NCBI RefSeq assembly: GCF_021735925.1
Contig: NZ_WMEA01000001.1
Coordinates: forward strand, 62,001-126,000
DNA from: Loktanella sp. M215
Lineage (GTDB): Bacteria; Pseudomonadota; Alphaproteobacteria; Rhodobacterales; Rhodobacteraceae
Length of the DNA: 64,000 nt
Reading direction: 5' to 3'
Below, piece after piece: positions 24,900 through 34,058 of the stretch. Both the position numbers and the translations under genes were made by a program. Numbering within the stretch: position 1 is the first letter of the stretch; every line of letters starts with the position of its first letter. Under the pieces are notes generated by a model, which searched no databases, had not been told where the DNA came from, and saw only the letters and a program-made list of their open reading frames with translations.

Positions 24900-27107
24900 T
24901 TAGCTGTTGCTGAGCAGTTCCGAGATGTTGCGCACGGCGGCGCGGCGGTTGGCGCGTTCGCCGGTCTGCGTGTTCACCTTCAGGAACTGCTCGCCATAGC
25001 CTTGGGTAACAAGGTTTTCCGGCGGCACCTGAAAGTACTGCGACAGCGCCAGTGCGACGGATTCGGCGCGACGGTCGGAGAGGGCGAGGTTGTAGCCCGC
25101 ATCACCCACGGCGTCCGTGTGACCCTCGACCAGGAAGACGGCAGAGGGGTCGTTGGCGACGATCTGACGGATCGCACCGCCGAGCGAGGCCAACTCGTCC
25201 GCCTGGCTTTGCTGGATCGCGGCAGAGCCGGTCTCAAACGTGATCGCGGCCAGTTCGACCTGCGGGGCCAAGGCACGGACCTCGCGGATGTCACGGACCT
25301 GTTCCAGCGAGTAGGTGCGGCCGGTGTCGGCGCGCAGGCTGGCGGTCAGCGCGGCCTGAAGCGCTGCCTGATCGGACAGGGCGACCGAGGAGGTCGAGAC
25401 CGTTTCCTGCGGGACGGGCGGCAGGCTGGAGATCACGACGGGCGTCGTGTTGTCCAGATCGTCGATCAGGGCGACGTCGGTGCCGTCGGCGCGGGTCAGG
25501 CTGCGGCGCAGCACGGTGCCGTCGGCGGCGCGGATCGTGGTCACGACGCTGTTGTCCTCACGGGTGACGGTCGTCAGGGTCGAGCCGTCGTCGAAGGTGC
25601 GCGTCGCCACTTGCGCGCCGGGCTGGCGCAGCAGGACGTCGTCGTTCTTCAGCACGCGCAACTCTCCGTCACGCTGCACGACAACGCGGTCGCCGGAGTT
25701 CGACACGACCTTGTCGCCATTCTTGAGGATCGCGCCGACAGCCACGGCGCCGAGACCGAGGACCAGCGCCTTTTCGAAGGTCGACAGGCCGCCCTTGTCG
25801 GTGTTTTCGGCGGTGACGGGGGCATCGCCCGTGGTGGTCGTGGTCGTGGTGTCACCGGTCACGGATGTCGCGAAATCCTGACTGGCGGAACGCACGCCTT
25901 GCTGTGTGACCTCTTCGGTCACGACGGCGGGATCGTTCGCGAGGTCTGCGCTAGTCGCCGTGGCGGCGGCAGAGGATTCGCGCGCGGCCTGACGTTCGGC
26001 ATCGCGGGCGGCCTGTTCTTCGGCGGTCAGCGGTGCGGGCTGAACCTCGGCAGTTGCCGTGGTGTCAGCGGTGGCGGGTGCGGCCTCGGTCGTCGTGGGT
26101 GCCGCCGGGGGGGTGGAGGTTTCGGCGGTCGTGTCGGTTTCGATGGTCGAGGTCGGGGCCGCGTCGGCGGGTGCGGCTTCGGTTGTGGTGGTCTCTGGCG
26201 TCGCTGTGGCGTCGGCAGTCGCTGCATCGCCCGACTGTGCTGCAATCGCTGCGGCAGCGGCGGCGGCGTCGTCGGTCGCCGTATCAGCGGCGAGTGCGGT
26301 GGCCGCATCCGCAGAGGTGCTGGCGTCTGCGGCAGGCGCCGTGGTCGCGTCAGCCGAAGTGGTTGCGTCAGCAGCGGGTGCTGCCTGATCGGCGGCAGGC
26401 TGATCCGTCACGGCTTGAGCGGCGGCTGCTTGATCGGCAGCGGCTTTGTCGGCAGCGGCCTGATCGGCTGCGGCCTGATCGGCAGCGGCTTGATCGGCTG
26501 CTGCTTGGTCAGCTGCGGCTTGGTCGGCGGCTGCTTGATCGGCTACGGCTTGGTCAGCTGCTGCTTGGTCGGCGGCGGCCTGATCGGCAGCGGCTTGGTC
26601 AGCAGCGGCTTGATCGGCGGCTGACTGATCGGCAGCGGCTTTGTCAGCAGCCGCTTGGTCGGCTGCGGCCTGATCGGCGACTGCTTGATCCGCAGCAGCT
26701 TGATCGGCTGCAGCTTGGTCAGCAGCGGCTGGATCAGCGACGGCTTGATCGGCTGGGGCGGGACCGGCGGCGACCTCGGCGGTCGCCGTGGCGCTGGCGT
26801 CCTCGGGGATCAGGACCGCCTTGGTTTCAGCGGATGCGGTCGCGAGGGCGGCGGCCAGGGGATCGCCGCCTTCCGTCAGGGCCTGCGCGTAGGCGTCGGC
26901 GTTGCAGGTGGGGGCATCGCCACCGGGGGTCGCGACGGCTTGCGTCGCGAGGCCGGTGATCAGGGCCGTCGAGAACTGGCTGGCGTCATTGACGGTCTGG
27001 CCGTCGCCGGTGACGCAGGGAAAGGGTTGTGCGTCCTGTGCGAAGACAGGGGTCGCCAACGACAGCGACAGCACGAGCGAGGTCGTGGATTTCAGTGACA
27101 GACGCAT
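24900..27107 (-). CDS. OmpA-family envelope protein with a long ADQAA repeat
   Basis: A 735-residue secreted protein. A signal peptide (1-23, ending PVFAQ) is followed by a short region with Cys31 and Cys69, then 25 tandem five-residue units (residues 119-243, consensus ADQAA). Next come a Thr/Ala/Glu-rich stretch to about residue 430, a small hydrophobic segment (FEKALVLGLGAVAVGAIL), a beta-rich region (VSNSGDRVVVQRDGELRVL), and a C-terminal OmpA domain (about 625-730, ITFETGSAAI; EGHTDAVGDAGYNLALSDRRAESV), which binds peptidoglycan. The long repeat may span the periplasm like a Lpp or Pal tether. GGAGG lies 8 nt before the ATG at 27107. It terminates at a strong hairpin. Function beyond envelope anchoring is unknown. 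Confidence 0.85.
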   Translation of the reverse strand: MRLSLKSTTSLVLSLSLATPVFAQDAQPFPCVTGDGQTVNDASQFSTALITGLATQAVATPGGDAPTCNADAYAQALTEGGDPLAAALATASAETKAVLIPEDASATATAEVAAGPAPADQAVADPAAADQAAADQAAADQAVADQAAADQAAADKAAADQSAADQAAADQAAADQAAADQAAADQAVADQAAADQAAADQAAADQAAADQAAADQAAADKAAADQAAAAQAVTDQPAADQAAPAADATTSADATTAPAADASTSADAATALAADTATDDAAAAAAAIAAQSGDAATADATATPETTTTEAAPADAAPTSTIETDTTAETSTPPAAPTTTEAAPATADTTATAEVQPAPLTAEEQAARDAERQAARESSAAATATSADLANDPAVVTEEVTQQGVRSASQDFATSVTGDTTTTTTTGDAPVTAENTDKGGLSTFEKALVLGLGAVAVGAILKNGDKVVSNSGDRVVVQRDGELRVLKNDDVLLRQPGAQVATRTFDDGSTLTTVTREDNSVVTTIRAADGTVLRRSLTRADGTDVALIDDLDNTTPVVISSLPPVPQETVSTSSVALSDQAALQAALTASLRADTGRTYSLEQVRDIREVRALAPQVELAAITFETGSAAIQQSQADELASLGGAIRQIVANDPSAVFLVEGHTDAVGDAGYNLALSDRRAESVALALSQYFQVPPENLVTQGYGEQFLKVNTQTGERANRRAAVRNISELLSNS
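26379..26753 (-). repeat. 15-bp coding minisatellite, 25 units
   Basis: Tandem in-frame 15-bp units inside the OmpA-family gene encode residues 119-243. Most units read ADQAA; variants are ADQAV, ADKAA, ADQSA, ADPAA, AAQAV and TDQPA. Synonymous differences between units show it is not a very recent expansion, but length change by slipped-strand mispairing or recombination would stay in frame. Confidence 0.95.
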
Positions 27108-27402
27108 GGTATTCCTCCGAGAGCGCGCCGAGGGCCGGCGCAGATGGTTGAATATGAAACCTTGGGCCGGTACAGGACGTTCCGGCCACAAAGCGATCAT
27201 GAGCGGAAACCTGCCGGTGCGGGGCCGGCCATGGACGCGGGGTCGCGCCGGATGATGCCCGTAGACAGCCTGCGCGGGACCGACGGCGATGTGCCGCATG
27301 CTGCGTGGCCGGACGGGCGCAGTCCTTGCGCGGCGACGACGCAATCTGCCTTGAGTTGCGGACCGCTTTGGGGACGGGCGCGCACCGGGACAGGTTCCAG
27401 TG

Positions 27403-27431
27403 TTGCAACTTCGCGCGGGGTCGCCATAGAA
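27403..27431 (+). promoter_or_regulatory. Candidate promoter for a near-leaderless transcript of the DedA-PAP2-LssY gene
   Basis: TTGCAA (27403-27408), a 17-bp spacer and ATAGAA (27426-27431) fit a housekeeping promoter. The downstream ATG is only 7 bp after the -10 element, so transcription would start at or next to the start codon. The rest of the 331-bp divergent gap (27108-27438) shows no gene or other clear signal. Confidence 0.4.
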
Positions 27432-27438
27432 CAGGCCC

Positions 27439-29412
27439 ATGCCGGATCTTTTCAGCCATCTTTTACCCGCGTGGAGTGTCCTAGGCTCCGGGCTTTATGC
27501 TTTCATGGCCTTGCTGGCCCTTGCGCATGCGGTGGTGCTGATCGGGTTCTGCGTCCCGCTGACAGCGATCGTGGTCGCGGCCGGCGTGCTGGCCCAGCGC
27601 GGTTACGTCGATCCGGCGGCGCTGGTGTGGAGCGTGGCGCTGGGGTCATGGGCCGGCTGCGGAGTGAGTTACCTGATCGGACGGCTGGTGCGGGGGGCCG
27701 ATGTGAACCTGCGCACCAGGGCCGGACTGCAATGGGCCACGCAGGGGGGCCCCGGTCTGATCCGTGGGCGGCTGTCGCACGGCACCTTTGCCTTTGTGCC
27801 GTTCGGGGCCGGGCGGATGGGGGGATCAGTCCTGCGCGTCATGGGATGGAGCGGGCTGTCGGCCGCAGGTTTTGCGCTGGTCGCGGTATTGGCTGGGATG
27901 ACCTTGGGGCGGGTCTTGGGCGCGCTGGGGGCCGCGGCCCCGCGTCTGGTGGTGCTGGCTGTCATTCTGACCGCCATCCTGCTGACGATTTTTGTGGTGC
28001 TGCGCCGCATCGGTCGGGTCTGGCCCGACGTGGCGCGGGTGATCCGGGCCGTCGCGCTTCGGACAGGACGGAGCCTGCGTGTGCGGGCCCTGATCGACCG
28101 TCATCCGCGGTGGTCCGGGTTCTTTGCCGCACGGTTCGGGACCGAGCGGTTTCTGGGCCTGACGGCGACGGTGCTGGGGGTGCTGCTGATCTATGTCGTG
28201 GGCGCCTATGTCGCCTCTGTCACGGATTTTCTGGGCGCGCGGGGGACTGTCACGTCGGATACCCGGATTGCCAACCTGCTGTATGCGATCCGCGACGACC
28301 GGGTGATCGCGGTGCTGGGCTGGATCACCGAGGTTGGCGGCCGTCACGGCGTGCTGCCGATGCTGGCCGGTGCGACGCTGGCGCTGCTGGTGCTGCGCCG
28401 GTACGACCTGCTGGGGGGCATGTGGATCGCGGCGGCGGGGAACCAGATCACGGTGACGCTGCTGAAGGGATTCTTTGCCCGGCCCCGGTCGGATCTGGGG
28501 TATTACACCGAAACCTCTGGCAGTTTTCCAAGCGGACATGCGGCGGGTGCTGTCGCGGTCTGGGCGATGCTGTTCTATCTGGCGTGGCGGCTGCGGCTGT
28601 TGCCTGCGGGCATCGCGGGTTTTCTGGCGGCGACGACCGTCGTCCTGATCGGGCTGAGCCGGGTGTATCTGGTGGAGCATTACGTCTCTGACGTGCTGAA
28701 CGGCTATCTTGTCGGCGGGCTGTGGCTGATCCTTGGTATCGCGTTCTGCGAGTGGCGGCGGCGGCGCGACAAACGATCCCCGACGGCGCTGCGACGGTGG
28801 GGTGCGGCGCTGTGCATGACCGTGGCGGCGGTCGCGGCGATCGTGATCGCGACGCGGACCGTCAGCCCGATGAATACGCCTATCGACCGTCCTACGACGG
28901 TCATCGCCACCCTGTCGGACGTGCTGGCCGGTCCCGATCTGACGCGGGACACCGAGGCCCTGTCGGGCACGGCGCGACAGTTGATCGAGCTGATCGTTGA
29001 AACGCCCGACGCGGAGGCGCTGACGACGGCACTGACCGGCGCGGGCTGGCAGGATGCACCGCGGCCCAGCCTGTGGCAGCTGGCGCAGGCCGGGCTGGCG
29101 GACTGGACCGGCAGCCCCCTGCCCCAGCCGCTGGTCGTGCCGACCTTCTGGGACAACCGGCCCAGTGCGCTGGGGTTTGCGTGGCCGGAGGAGACGGCGG
29201 ACGGCCTGCGGTTGCACCTGCGGTTCTGGGACAGCCTTCGCCGGACGCCCGAGGGGGCCATGATCTATGTCGGCAACCTGACGGCGGAGGATCCGCTGGA
29301 CTGGACCATGACCGACGATCCGGTGCGCGCGCCAGATGATGCGACCGCGACCGCACTGGCGCAGGTGCGTGACGTGCTGGCGGCGGCCGGGCTGCAGGTG
29401 GTGCAGCCCTGA
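27439..29412 (+). CDS. DedA-PAP2-LssY fusion membrane protein
   Basis: A 657-residue polytopic protein joining three modules. Residues about 1-180 resemble the DedA/VTT membrane fold. Residues about 255-430 are a PAP2 lipid phosphatase with its three motifs intact: K343 to R347 (KGFFARPRS), PSGH with His367, and SRVYLVEHYVSD with His414. Residues about 480-650 match the soluble LssY C-terminal domain (WDNRPSALGF; LRFWDS). Together this suggests handling of polyprenyl or phospholipid phosphates at the inner membrane, with possible lipid flipping by the DedA part. The substrate is unknown. No ribosome-binding site with normal spacing precedes the ATG. Confidence 0.85.
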   Translation: MPDLFSHLLPAWSVLGSGLYAFMALLALAHAVVLIGFCVPLTAIVVAAGVLAQRGYVDPAALVWSVALGSWAGCGVSYLIGRLVRGADVNLRTRAGLQWATQGGPGLIRGRLSHGTFAFVPFGAGRMGGSVLRVMGWSGLSAAGFALVAVLAGMTLGRVLGALGAAAPRLVVLAVILTAILLTIFVVLRRIGRVWPDVARVIRAVALRTGRSLRVRALIDRHPRWSGFFAARFGTERFLGLTATVLGVLLIYVVGAYVASVTDFLGARGTVTSDTRIANLLYAIRDDRVIAVLGWITEVGGRHGVLPMLAGATLALLVLRRYDLLGGMWIAAAGNQITVTLLKGFFARPRSDLGYYTETSGSFPSGHAAGAVAVWAMLFYLAWRLRLLPAGIAGFLAATTVVLIGLSRVYLVEHYVSDVLNGYLVGGLWLILGIAFCEWRRRRDKRSPTALRRWGAALCMTVAAVAAIVIATRTVSPMNTPIDRPTTVIATLSDVLAGPDLTRDTEALSGTARQLIELIVETPDAEALTTALTGAGWQDAPRPSLWQLAQAGLADWTGSPLPQPLVVPTFWDNRPSALGFAWPEETADGLRLHLRFWDSLRRTPEGAMIYVGNLTAEDPLDWTMTDDPVRAPDDATATALAQVRDVLAAAGLQVVQP

Positions 29413-29431
29413 CCGCCGGTGCGGTGCGGCG

Positions 29432-30991
29432 TCAGCCCTCTGCCTTGATCTTGTCGCGCAGGAAGCGGCGCAGGATCTTGCCGGAGGCGGATTTCGGAAT
29501 CGTGTCGACGAAGTCGATCCGGTGCACCTGCTTGTAGGACGACAGGCACTTTTCCAGATGCGCCTTGATCGCGGCGGCGTCCGGGCCGGTGTCCGTCCGC
29601 ACGACGAAGGCCATGGGAATTTCGCCCGCCTCGGGGTCCGGGAGGCCGATCACGGCGGCGTCGGTGACACCGTCCATGCTGACGATCGTCGCCTCCAGCT
29701 CTGCCGGGGCGACCTGAAAGCCCTTGTATTTGATCAGTTCCTTGAGGCGGTCGACGACGAACATCTGGCCGTCTGCGTCGATGTAGGAGATATCGCCGGT
29801 GCGCAGCCAGCCATCCTCGACAATCGTCTCTGCCGTGGCCTTGGCGTTGTTGAGATAGCCCTGCATGACGTTCGGACCCTTGATCCAGAGCTCGCCTTCC
29901 TCGCCCACGCCCATGTCTTCGCCGGTTTCGATGTTCACGATCCGGCATTGCACGTTGGGGGCGGCAAGGCCCGACGCGCCGGGCTTGGAATCCTCGATCG
30001 GGGACAGGTGGCTGACGGGCGAAAGTTCGGTCATGCCGTAGCCCTGCAGCGAGACGCAGTTCAGGCGTTTGCCCACGGCGTTCGACAGGTCGGCCCCGAG
30101 GGGGGCGGCACCGGTGAAGATCTGTTCGAGTGCGGAGAGGTCGAATTGATCGACCATCGGGTGTTTCGCCAGTGCCAGAGCCACAGGCGGCACGATCCAC
30201 ATGCGTTTCGATTTGTAGTCCTGACTGATGCGCAAAAACAGTTCCAGATCGAAGCGCGGCAGCGTCACGAGCGCGCCGCCGCCTGCGAGGTGGACGTTCA
30301 TCAGGACGGTCATGCCGTAGATGTGAAAGAACGGCAGGAAGGCGGCGGCGGTCTCTCCGCGATGAAAGCCAGCGCCGTCGATGATCTGGTCGACGTTGAC
30401 CACGAGGTTGCGGTGCGAGAGCATGACGCCCTTGGGCAGCCCGGTGGTGCCGGAGGAATAGGGCAGAACGACCGTGTGGGCGTCGAAATCCACCGCGACC
30501 TGATGCGACAGCGGCTCTCCCATCAGGTCGGCCAGTTCCAGCGTGTCGGGGGCCTGACCGATGGTGGCGAGGTCGACGACCGAGGTGTCGGAGATCGCCG
30601 CGCGGGCGGTGTCGAGGAAGGCCGGGACGGTGATCAGGAATTCGGCCTGACTGTCCTGCAACTGGTGGCGGACTTCTGATTCCGTGTAGGTCGGGTTGAT
30701 CGTGGTGATGGTGCCGCCGGCGTAGGCCACGGCATGAAAGACCACGCAGTATTCCGGGCAGTTGGGCGCCATCAGCGCCACGGTGTGGCCCGCGCCGAAG
30801 CCGCGCGCCGTCAGGCCGCCCGCGAGAGCTTCGACCTGGTCCATGAACTCTGTGGCCGTCAGGCTGCGGCCCGTGGGGCCGTCGGTCAGGACGACCTCGT
30901 CCGGGCGGTCGCGCAGGCCTTCGAACACGCGGTCGGTGATCGAGATGTCGCGCAGGACGATGGGATCGAAGGGGCTTTCGAATATGGTCAT
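29432..30991 (-). CDS. AMP-dependent acyl-CoA synthetase, 4-coumarate--CoA ligase-like
   Basis: A 519-residue ANL-superfamily ligase that activates a carboxylic acid as an acyl-adenylate and transfers it to CoA. The P-loop PYSSGTTGLPKGVMLSHRN, the A5-like LQGYGMTELSPVS, the hinge region TGDISYIDADGQMFVVDRLKELIKYKGFQV and the catalytic lysine in PKSASGKILRR are all present. The overall pattern is closest to 4-coumarate-CoA ligase or medium/aryl acyl-CoA ligases; the acid cannot be told. AGGAG precedes the ATG at 30991; a longer frame to 31042 is open but atypical. Convergent with the fusion gene, 19 bp apart. Confidence 0.9.
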   Translation of the reverse strand: MTIFESPFDPIVLRDISITDRVFEGLRDRPDEVVLTDGPTGRSLTATEFMDQVEALAGGLTARGFGAGHTVALMAPNCPEYCVVFHAVAYAGGTITTINPTYTESEVRHQLQDSQAEFLITVPAFLDTARAAISDTSVVDLATIGQAPDTLELADLMGEPLSHQVAVDFDAHTVVLPYSSGTTGLPKGVMLSHRNLVVNVDQIIDGAGFHRGETAAAFLPFFHIYGMTVLMNVHLAGGGALVTLPRFDLELFLRISQDYKSKRMWIVPPVALALAKHPMVDQFDLSALEQIFTGAAPLGADLSNAVGKRLNCVSLQGYGMTELSPVSHLSPIEDSKPGASGLAAPNVQCRIVNIETGEDMGVGEEGELWIKGPNVMQGYLNNAKATAETIVEDGWLRTGDISYIDADGQMFVVDRLKELIKYKGFQVAPAELEATIVSMDGVTDAAVIGLPDPEAGEIPMAFVVRTDTGPDAAAIKAHLEKCLSSYKQVHRIDFVDTIPKSASGKILRRFLRDKIKAEG

Positions 30992-31082
30992 GGTGGTTCT
31001 CCTCTTGGGGCGGAGTGTGCAACGGCGCGCGGCGGCTGTCACCGTCTATGACGCAACGTCAGGGCCGGGGCCGGGGCCGGAC

Positions 31083-31115
31083 CCTCCGGGGGGAGTATTT
31101 TCGAAAAAAGCGAGG
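31083..31115 (+). repeat. Dispersed intergenic repeat, copy C
   Basis: A copy containing CCTCCGGGGGGAGTATTTTC and GAAAAAAGCGAGG in the 170-bp gap between the DUF1489 gene and the acyl-CoA ligase, homologous to copies at 7481-7513 and 16279-16312. The gap contains nothing else recognisable. Confidence 0.75.
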
Positions 31116-31161
31116 ACGCGGGAGAGCCATTGGCAGGGGCGCTGGCCCGGATGCCTGCGGA

Positions 31162-31593
31162 TCAGAGCACACCGATCGCAGCGAGCGCCTTTTGCAGGTC
31201 TGGGGGGAGGGCGTCCTCCTGGCTCTGGCTGCCGGTCAGGTCGCGGGGGGCGTCGGCGGGGGCGAGGTAGCGCCAGCCCTGAAACGCCTTTTTCGGGGTA
31301 GAGGCGGTGCGGATGATCTCCGGTGCCAGAACGAGGCCGCAGCGGCGGATTTCGTCCTGACCGATGATTTCGCGCAAAGCTACGATACGCTGGCGGCACT
31401 GGATGACACCCTTGATGACCCAGTAGATGCTGCCGCCGTCCAGCAATTCAGCCTCGCGCTTGGGCCACATGCGAGTGACGTGGTAATACTGACCGTCCTT
31501 GACCTGTTGCGACCGCTGCCGCTGCCACGTCAGCATGTCGTCGATCGACTCGGTCCCGACGGATAATTTTACCAGATTTATGTGGTTTCCCAA
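31162..31593 (-). CDS. DUF1489 family protein
   Basis: A 143-residue protein matching DUF1489, an alphaproteobacterial family of unknown function: the opening HINLVKLSVGTESIDDMLTW, the segment VTRMWPKREAELLDGGSIYW and the C-terminal KAFQGWRYLAPADAPRDL are characteristic. There is no signal peptide or membrane helix. It is divergent from nrdJ across 136 bp; the linkage may be chance. Confidence 0.85.
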   Translation of the reverse strand: MGNHINLVKLSVGTESIDDMLTWQRQRSQQVKDGQYYHVTRMWPKREAELLDGGSIYWVIKGVIQCRQRIVALREIIGQDEIRRCGLVLAPEIIRTASTPKKAFQGWRYLAPADAPRDLTGSQSQEDALPPDLQKALAAIGVL

Positions 31594-31729
31594 TGCATCG
31601 CCCCAGATGTGGTGGTGACTGCGTCACTTTGTCAGAAAAGAAACTAGTCCGACGATTGCCAACGCCAAGTGGCAGCCTTAGACAGAACCTCCTTAACCTT
31701 CCCGATTCCATACCTCAAGGATTGCCCAG

Positions 31730-33997
31730 ATGACCCGTTTCAGTGCCCCCATTGCCGAGCAGATCTGGGATATGAAGTATCGCTTTAAAGATGCGGATGG
31801 CACGCCGAAGGATGTGACCGTCGAGGACACATGGCGCCGGATCGCGCGGTCGCTGGCCGTGGTCGAAAAGGATCCGAAGGCCTGGGAAGAGACGTTCTAT
31901 GCGGCGCTGGAGGATTTCAAATACCTGCCCGCCGGCCGGATCACAGCAGGGGCCGGCACGGCGCGGCAGGTGACGCTGTTCAACTGCTTCGTCATGGGGA
32001 CCGTGCCAGACAGCATGGGCGGCATTTTCGACATGTTGAAAGAGGCCGCGCTGACCATGCAGCAGGGCGGCGGGATCGGCTATGATTTCAGCACCATCCG
32101 GCCCAAGGGATCGGCGGTGCACGGGGTGGCGGCGGATGCGTCGGGCCCGCTGTCGTTCATGGATGTCTGGGACGCGATGTGCCGCACGATCATGTCGGCC
32201 GGGTCGCGCCGCGGCGCGATGATGGCGACGATGCGCTGCGACCACCCGGACGTGGAGGATTTCATCACCGCCAAGCATGACGCCGCCCGCCTGCGGATGT
32301 TCAACATGTCGGTGCTGATCACCGATCCGTTCATGGACGCCGTGAAGGGCGACAAGGACTGGGATCTGGTGTTCGGCGGCACGACCTATCGTACCGTCAA
32401 GGCACGCGACCTGTGGGACGCGATCATGAAGTCCACCTACGAGGTCGCAGAGCCCGGCGTGATCTTCATCGACCGGATCAACAAGGCCAACAACCTGAGC
32501 TATTGCGAGACCATCGCCGCGACGAATCCCTGCGGCGAGCAGCCCCTGCCGCCCTACGGCGCCTGCCTGCTGGGATCGATCAACATGGCACGCATGGTCG
32601 CGGACCCGTTTGGGCCAAAGGCCGGTCTGGATCAGGCAGCGCTGACCGATCTGGTCGCAACCGCCGTGCGGATGATGGACAACGTCGTCGATGCCAGCCA
32701 ATTCCCGCTGGAGGCGCAGGCGCAGGAGGCGCGCGCCAAGCGGCGGATCGGTCTGGGCGTGACCGGACTGGCCGATGCGCTGCTGATGGTCGGGTTGCGC
32801 TATGGGTCCGAGGAAGCGGCGCGGCAGACGGACGATTGGATGCACGCGATCGCCCGCGCCGCCTATCTGGCCTCGGTCGATTTGGCCAAGGAGAAGGGCG
32901 CGTTTCCGCTGTTCGATGCAGAGGCGTTCCTCGCCTCCGGTGCGATGCAGGACATGGATGACGATGTGCGCGACGCGATCCGTGAGCACGGCATCCGCAA
33001 TGCGCTGCTGACCTCGATCGCGCCCACCGGGACGATCAGCCTTTACGCGGGCAACGTGTCGAGCGGGATCGAACCGGTCTTTGCCTATGCCTATACCCGC
33101 AAGGTGTTGCAGAAGGACGGGTCGCGGACCGAGGAGGAGGTCGTCGATTACGCCGTGCAGATGTGGCGCGACCTGAAGGGTGATACCCCCCTGCCCGACT
33201 ATTTCGTCAACGCGCAGACCCTCGCGCCGCTGGAGCATGTCCGCATGCAGGCCGCGGCGCAGAAGTGGATCGACTCGTCGATCTCGAAGACGATCAACTG
33301 CCCGGAAGACATCTCTTTCGACGATTTCAAGGAGGTCTACATGGCCGCCTGGGATCAGGGCTGCAAAGGCTGCACGACCTACCGCCCCAACGCTGTCACC
33401 GGATCGGTGTTGAGCGTGTCCGACGACAAGCCGGTGCAGGTCAAGACCGATGGCGAGACCGCCGAGGTCGTCTACATGACCGAACCGCTGGACCGCCCGA
33501 CGGAGCTGGAGGGCGCGACCTACAAGCTGAAGTGGCACGACTCTGAGCACGCCATCTATATCACTGTCAACGATCTGGTGGTGGCGGGGCATCGGCGGCC
33601 GTTCGAGGTCTTCATCAACTCCAAGAACATGGAGCATTTCGCCTGGACCGTGGCGCTAACACGGATGATCTCGGCCGTGTTCCGGCGCGGGGGGGACGTG
33701 ACCTTTGTCGTGGAAGAACTGAAGGCCGTCTTTGATCCGCGCGGCGGGGCCTGGATGCAGGGCAAATACGTGCCGTCCATTCTGGCGGCGATCGGCGGCG
33801 TGATCGAAAAGCACATGGTTGCCACCGGGTTCCTGTCGGGCGAGGGCGAGGGATTGAAGACCGATCCTCAGGCGGATGTGATCAACCTGACAGGCGCCCC
33901 GCGCGGCAAGGCCTGCGGGTCCTGCGGCAGCTATGATCTGCGCATGGTCGAAGGCTGCATGACATGCGGCAGCTGCGGGTTTTCCAAGTGCGGCTGA
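31730..33997 (+). CDS. nrdJ: Adenosylcobalamin-dependent (class II) ribonucleotide reductase NrdJ
   Basis: Makes deoxyribonucleotides independently of oxygen, using adenosylcobalamin to form the thiyl radical. The 755-residue protein has the (alpha/beta) barrel with NPCGEQPLPPYGACLLGSIN, carrying the radical-loop cysteine and catalytic Asn and Glu, and TSIAPTGTISLYAGNVSSG. The C-terminal tail is rich in CxxC pairs (CGSCGSYDL; CMTCGSCGFSKC), which relay electrons from thioredoxin. Length is typical of the short class II form. No nrdA or nrdB is in the window. I looked for a cobalamin riboswitch in the 136-bp leader and did not find one. Confidence 0.95.
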   Translation: MTRFSAPIAEQIWDMKYRFKDADGTPKDVTVEDTWRRIARSLAVVEKDPKAWEETFYAALEDFKYLPAGRITAGAGTARQVTLFNCFVMGTVPDSMGGIFDMLKEAALTMQQGGGIGYDFSTIRPKGSAVHGVAADASGPLSFMDVWDAMCRTIMSAGSRRGAMMATMRCDHPDVEDFITAKHDAARLRMFNMSVLITDPFMDAVKGDKDWDLVFGGTTYRTVKARDLWDAIMKSTYEVAEPGVIFIDRINKANNLSYCETIAATNPCGEQPLPPYGACLLGSINMARMVADPFGPKAGLDQAALTDLVATAVRMMDNVVDASQFPLEAQAQEARAKRRIGLGVTGLADALLMVGLRYGSEEAARQTDDWMHAIARAAYLASVDLAKEKGAFPLFDAEAFLASGAMQDMDDDVRDAIREHGIRNALLTSIAPTGTISLYAGNVSSGIEPVFAYAYTRKVLQKDGSRTEEEVVDYAVQMWRDLKGDTPLPDYFVNAQTLAPLEHVRMQAAAQKWIDSSISKTINCPEDISFDDFKEVYMAAWDQGCKGCTTYRPNAVTGSVLSVSDDKPVQVKTDGETAEVVYMTEPLDRPTELEGATYKLKWHDSEHAIYITVNDLVVAGHRRPFEVFINSKNMEHFAWTVALTRMISAVFRRGGDVTFVVEELKAVFDPRGGAWMQGKYVPSILAAIGGVIEKHMVATGFLSGEGEGLKTDPQADVINLTGAPRGKACGSCGSYDLRMVEGCMTCGSCGFSKCG

Positions 33998-34058
33998 ACA
34001 GGCAGCCGCTTTAATGAACTGAGGTGCTCCCCTTCCCTTGGACAGTATCTGGCGCTTT

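Noticed and set aside
22534..24900. Long opposite-strand frames across infC and the Ala-rich gene
   Set aside because: High GC leaves antisense frames open; the encoded sequences are Arg/His/Gly-rich with no domain, while the chosen strands carry conserved motifs and ribosome-binding sites.
26379..26753. Regular short repeats that could suggest a CRISPR array
   Set aside because: The units are 15-bp contiguous tandem copies without spacers, inside an open frame encoding ADQAA; no cas genes are present.
31594..31729. Possible cobalamin riboswitch upstream of nrdJ
   Set aside because: Only a reverse-oriented GCCACT-like hexamer is present; the conserved B12-box context and helices are absent on the nrdJ strand, and the leader is only 136 bp.
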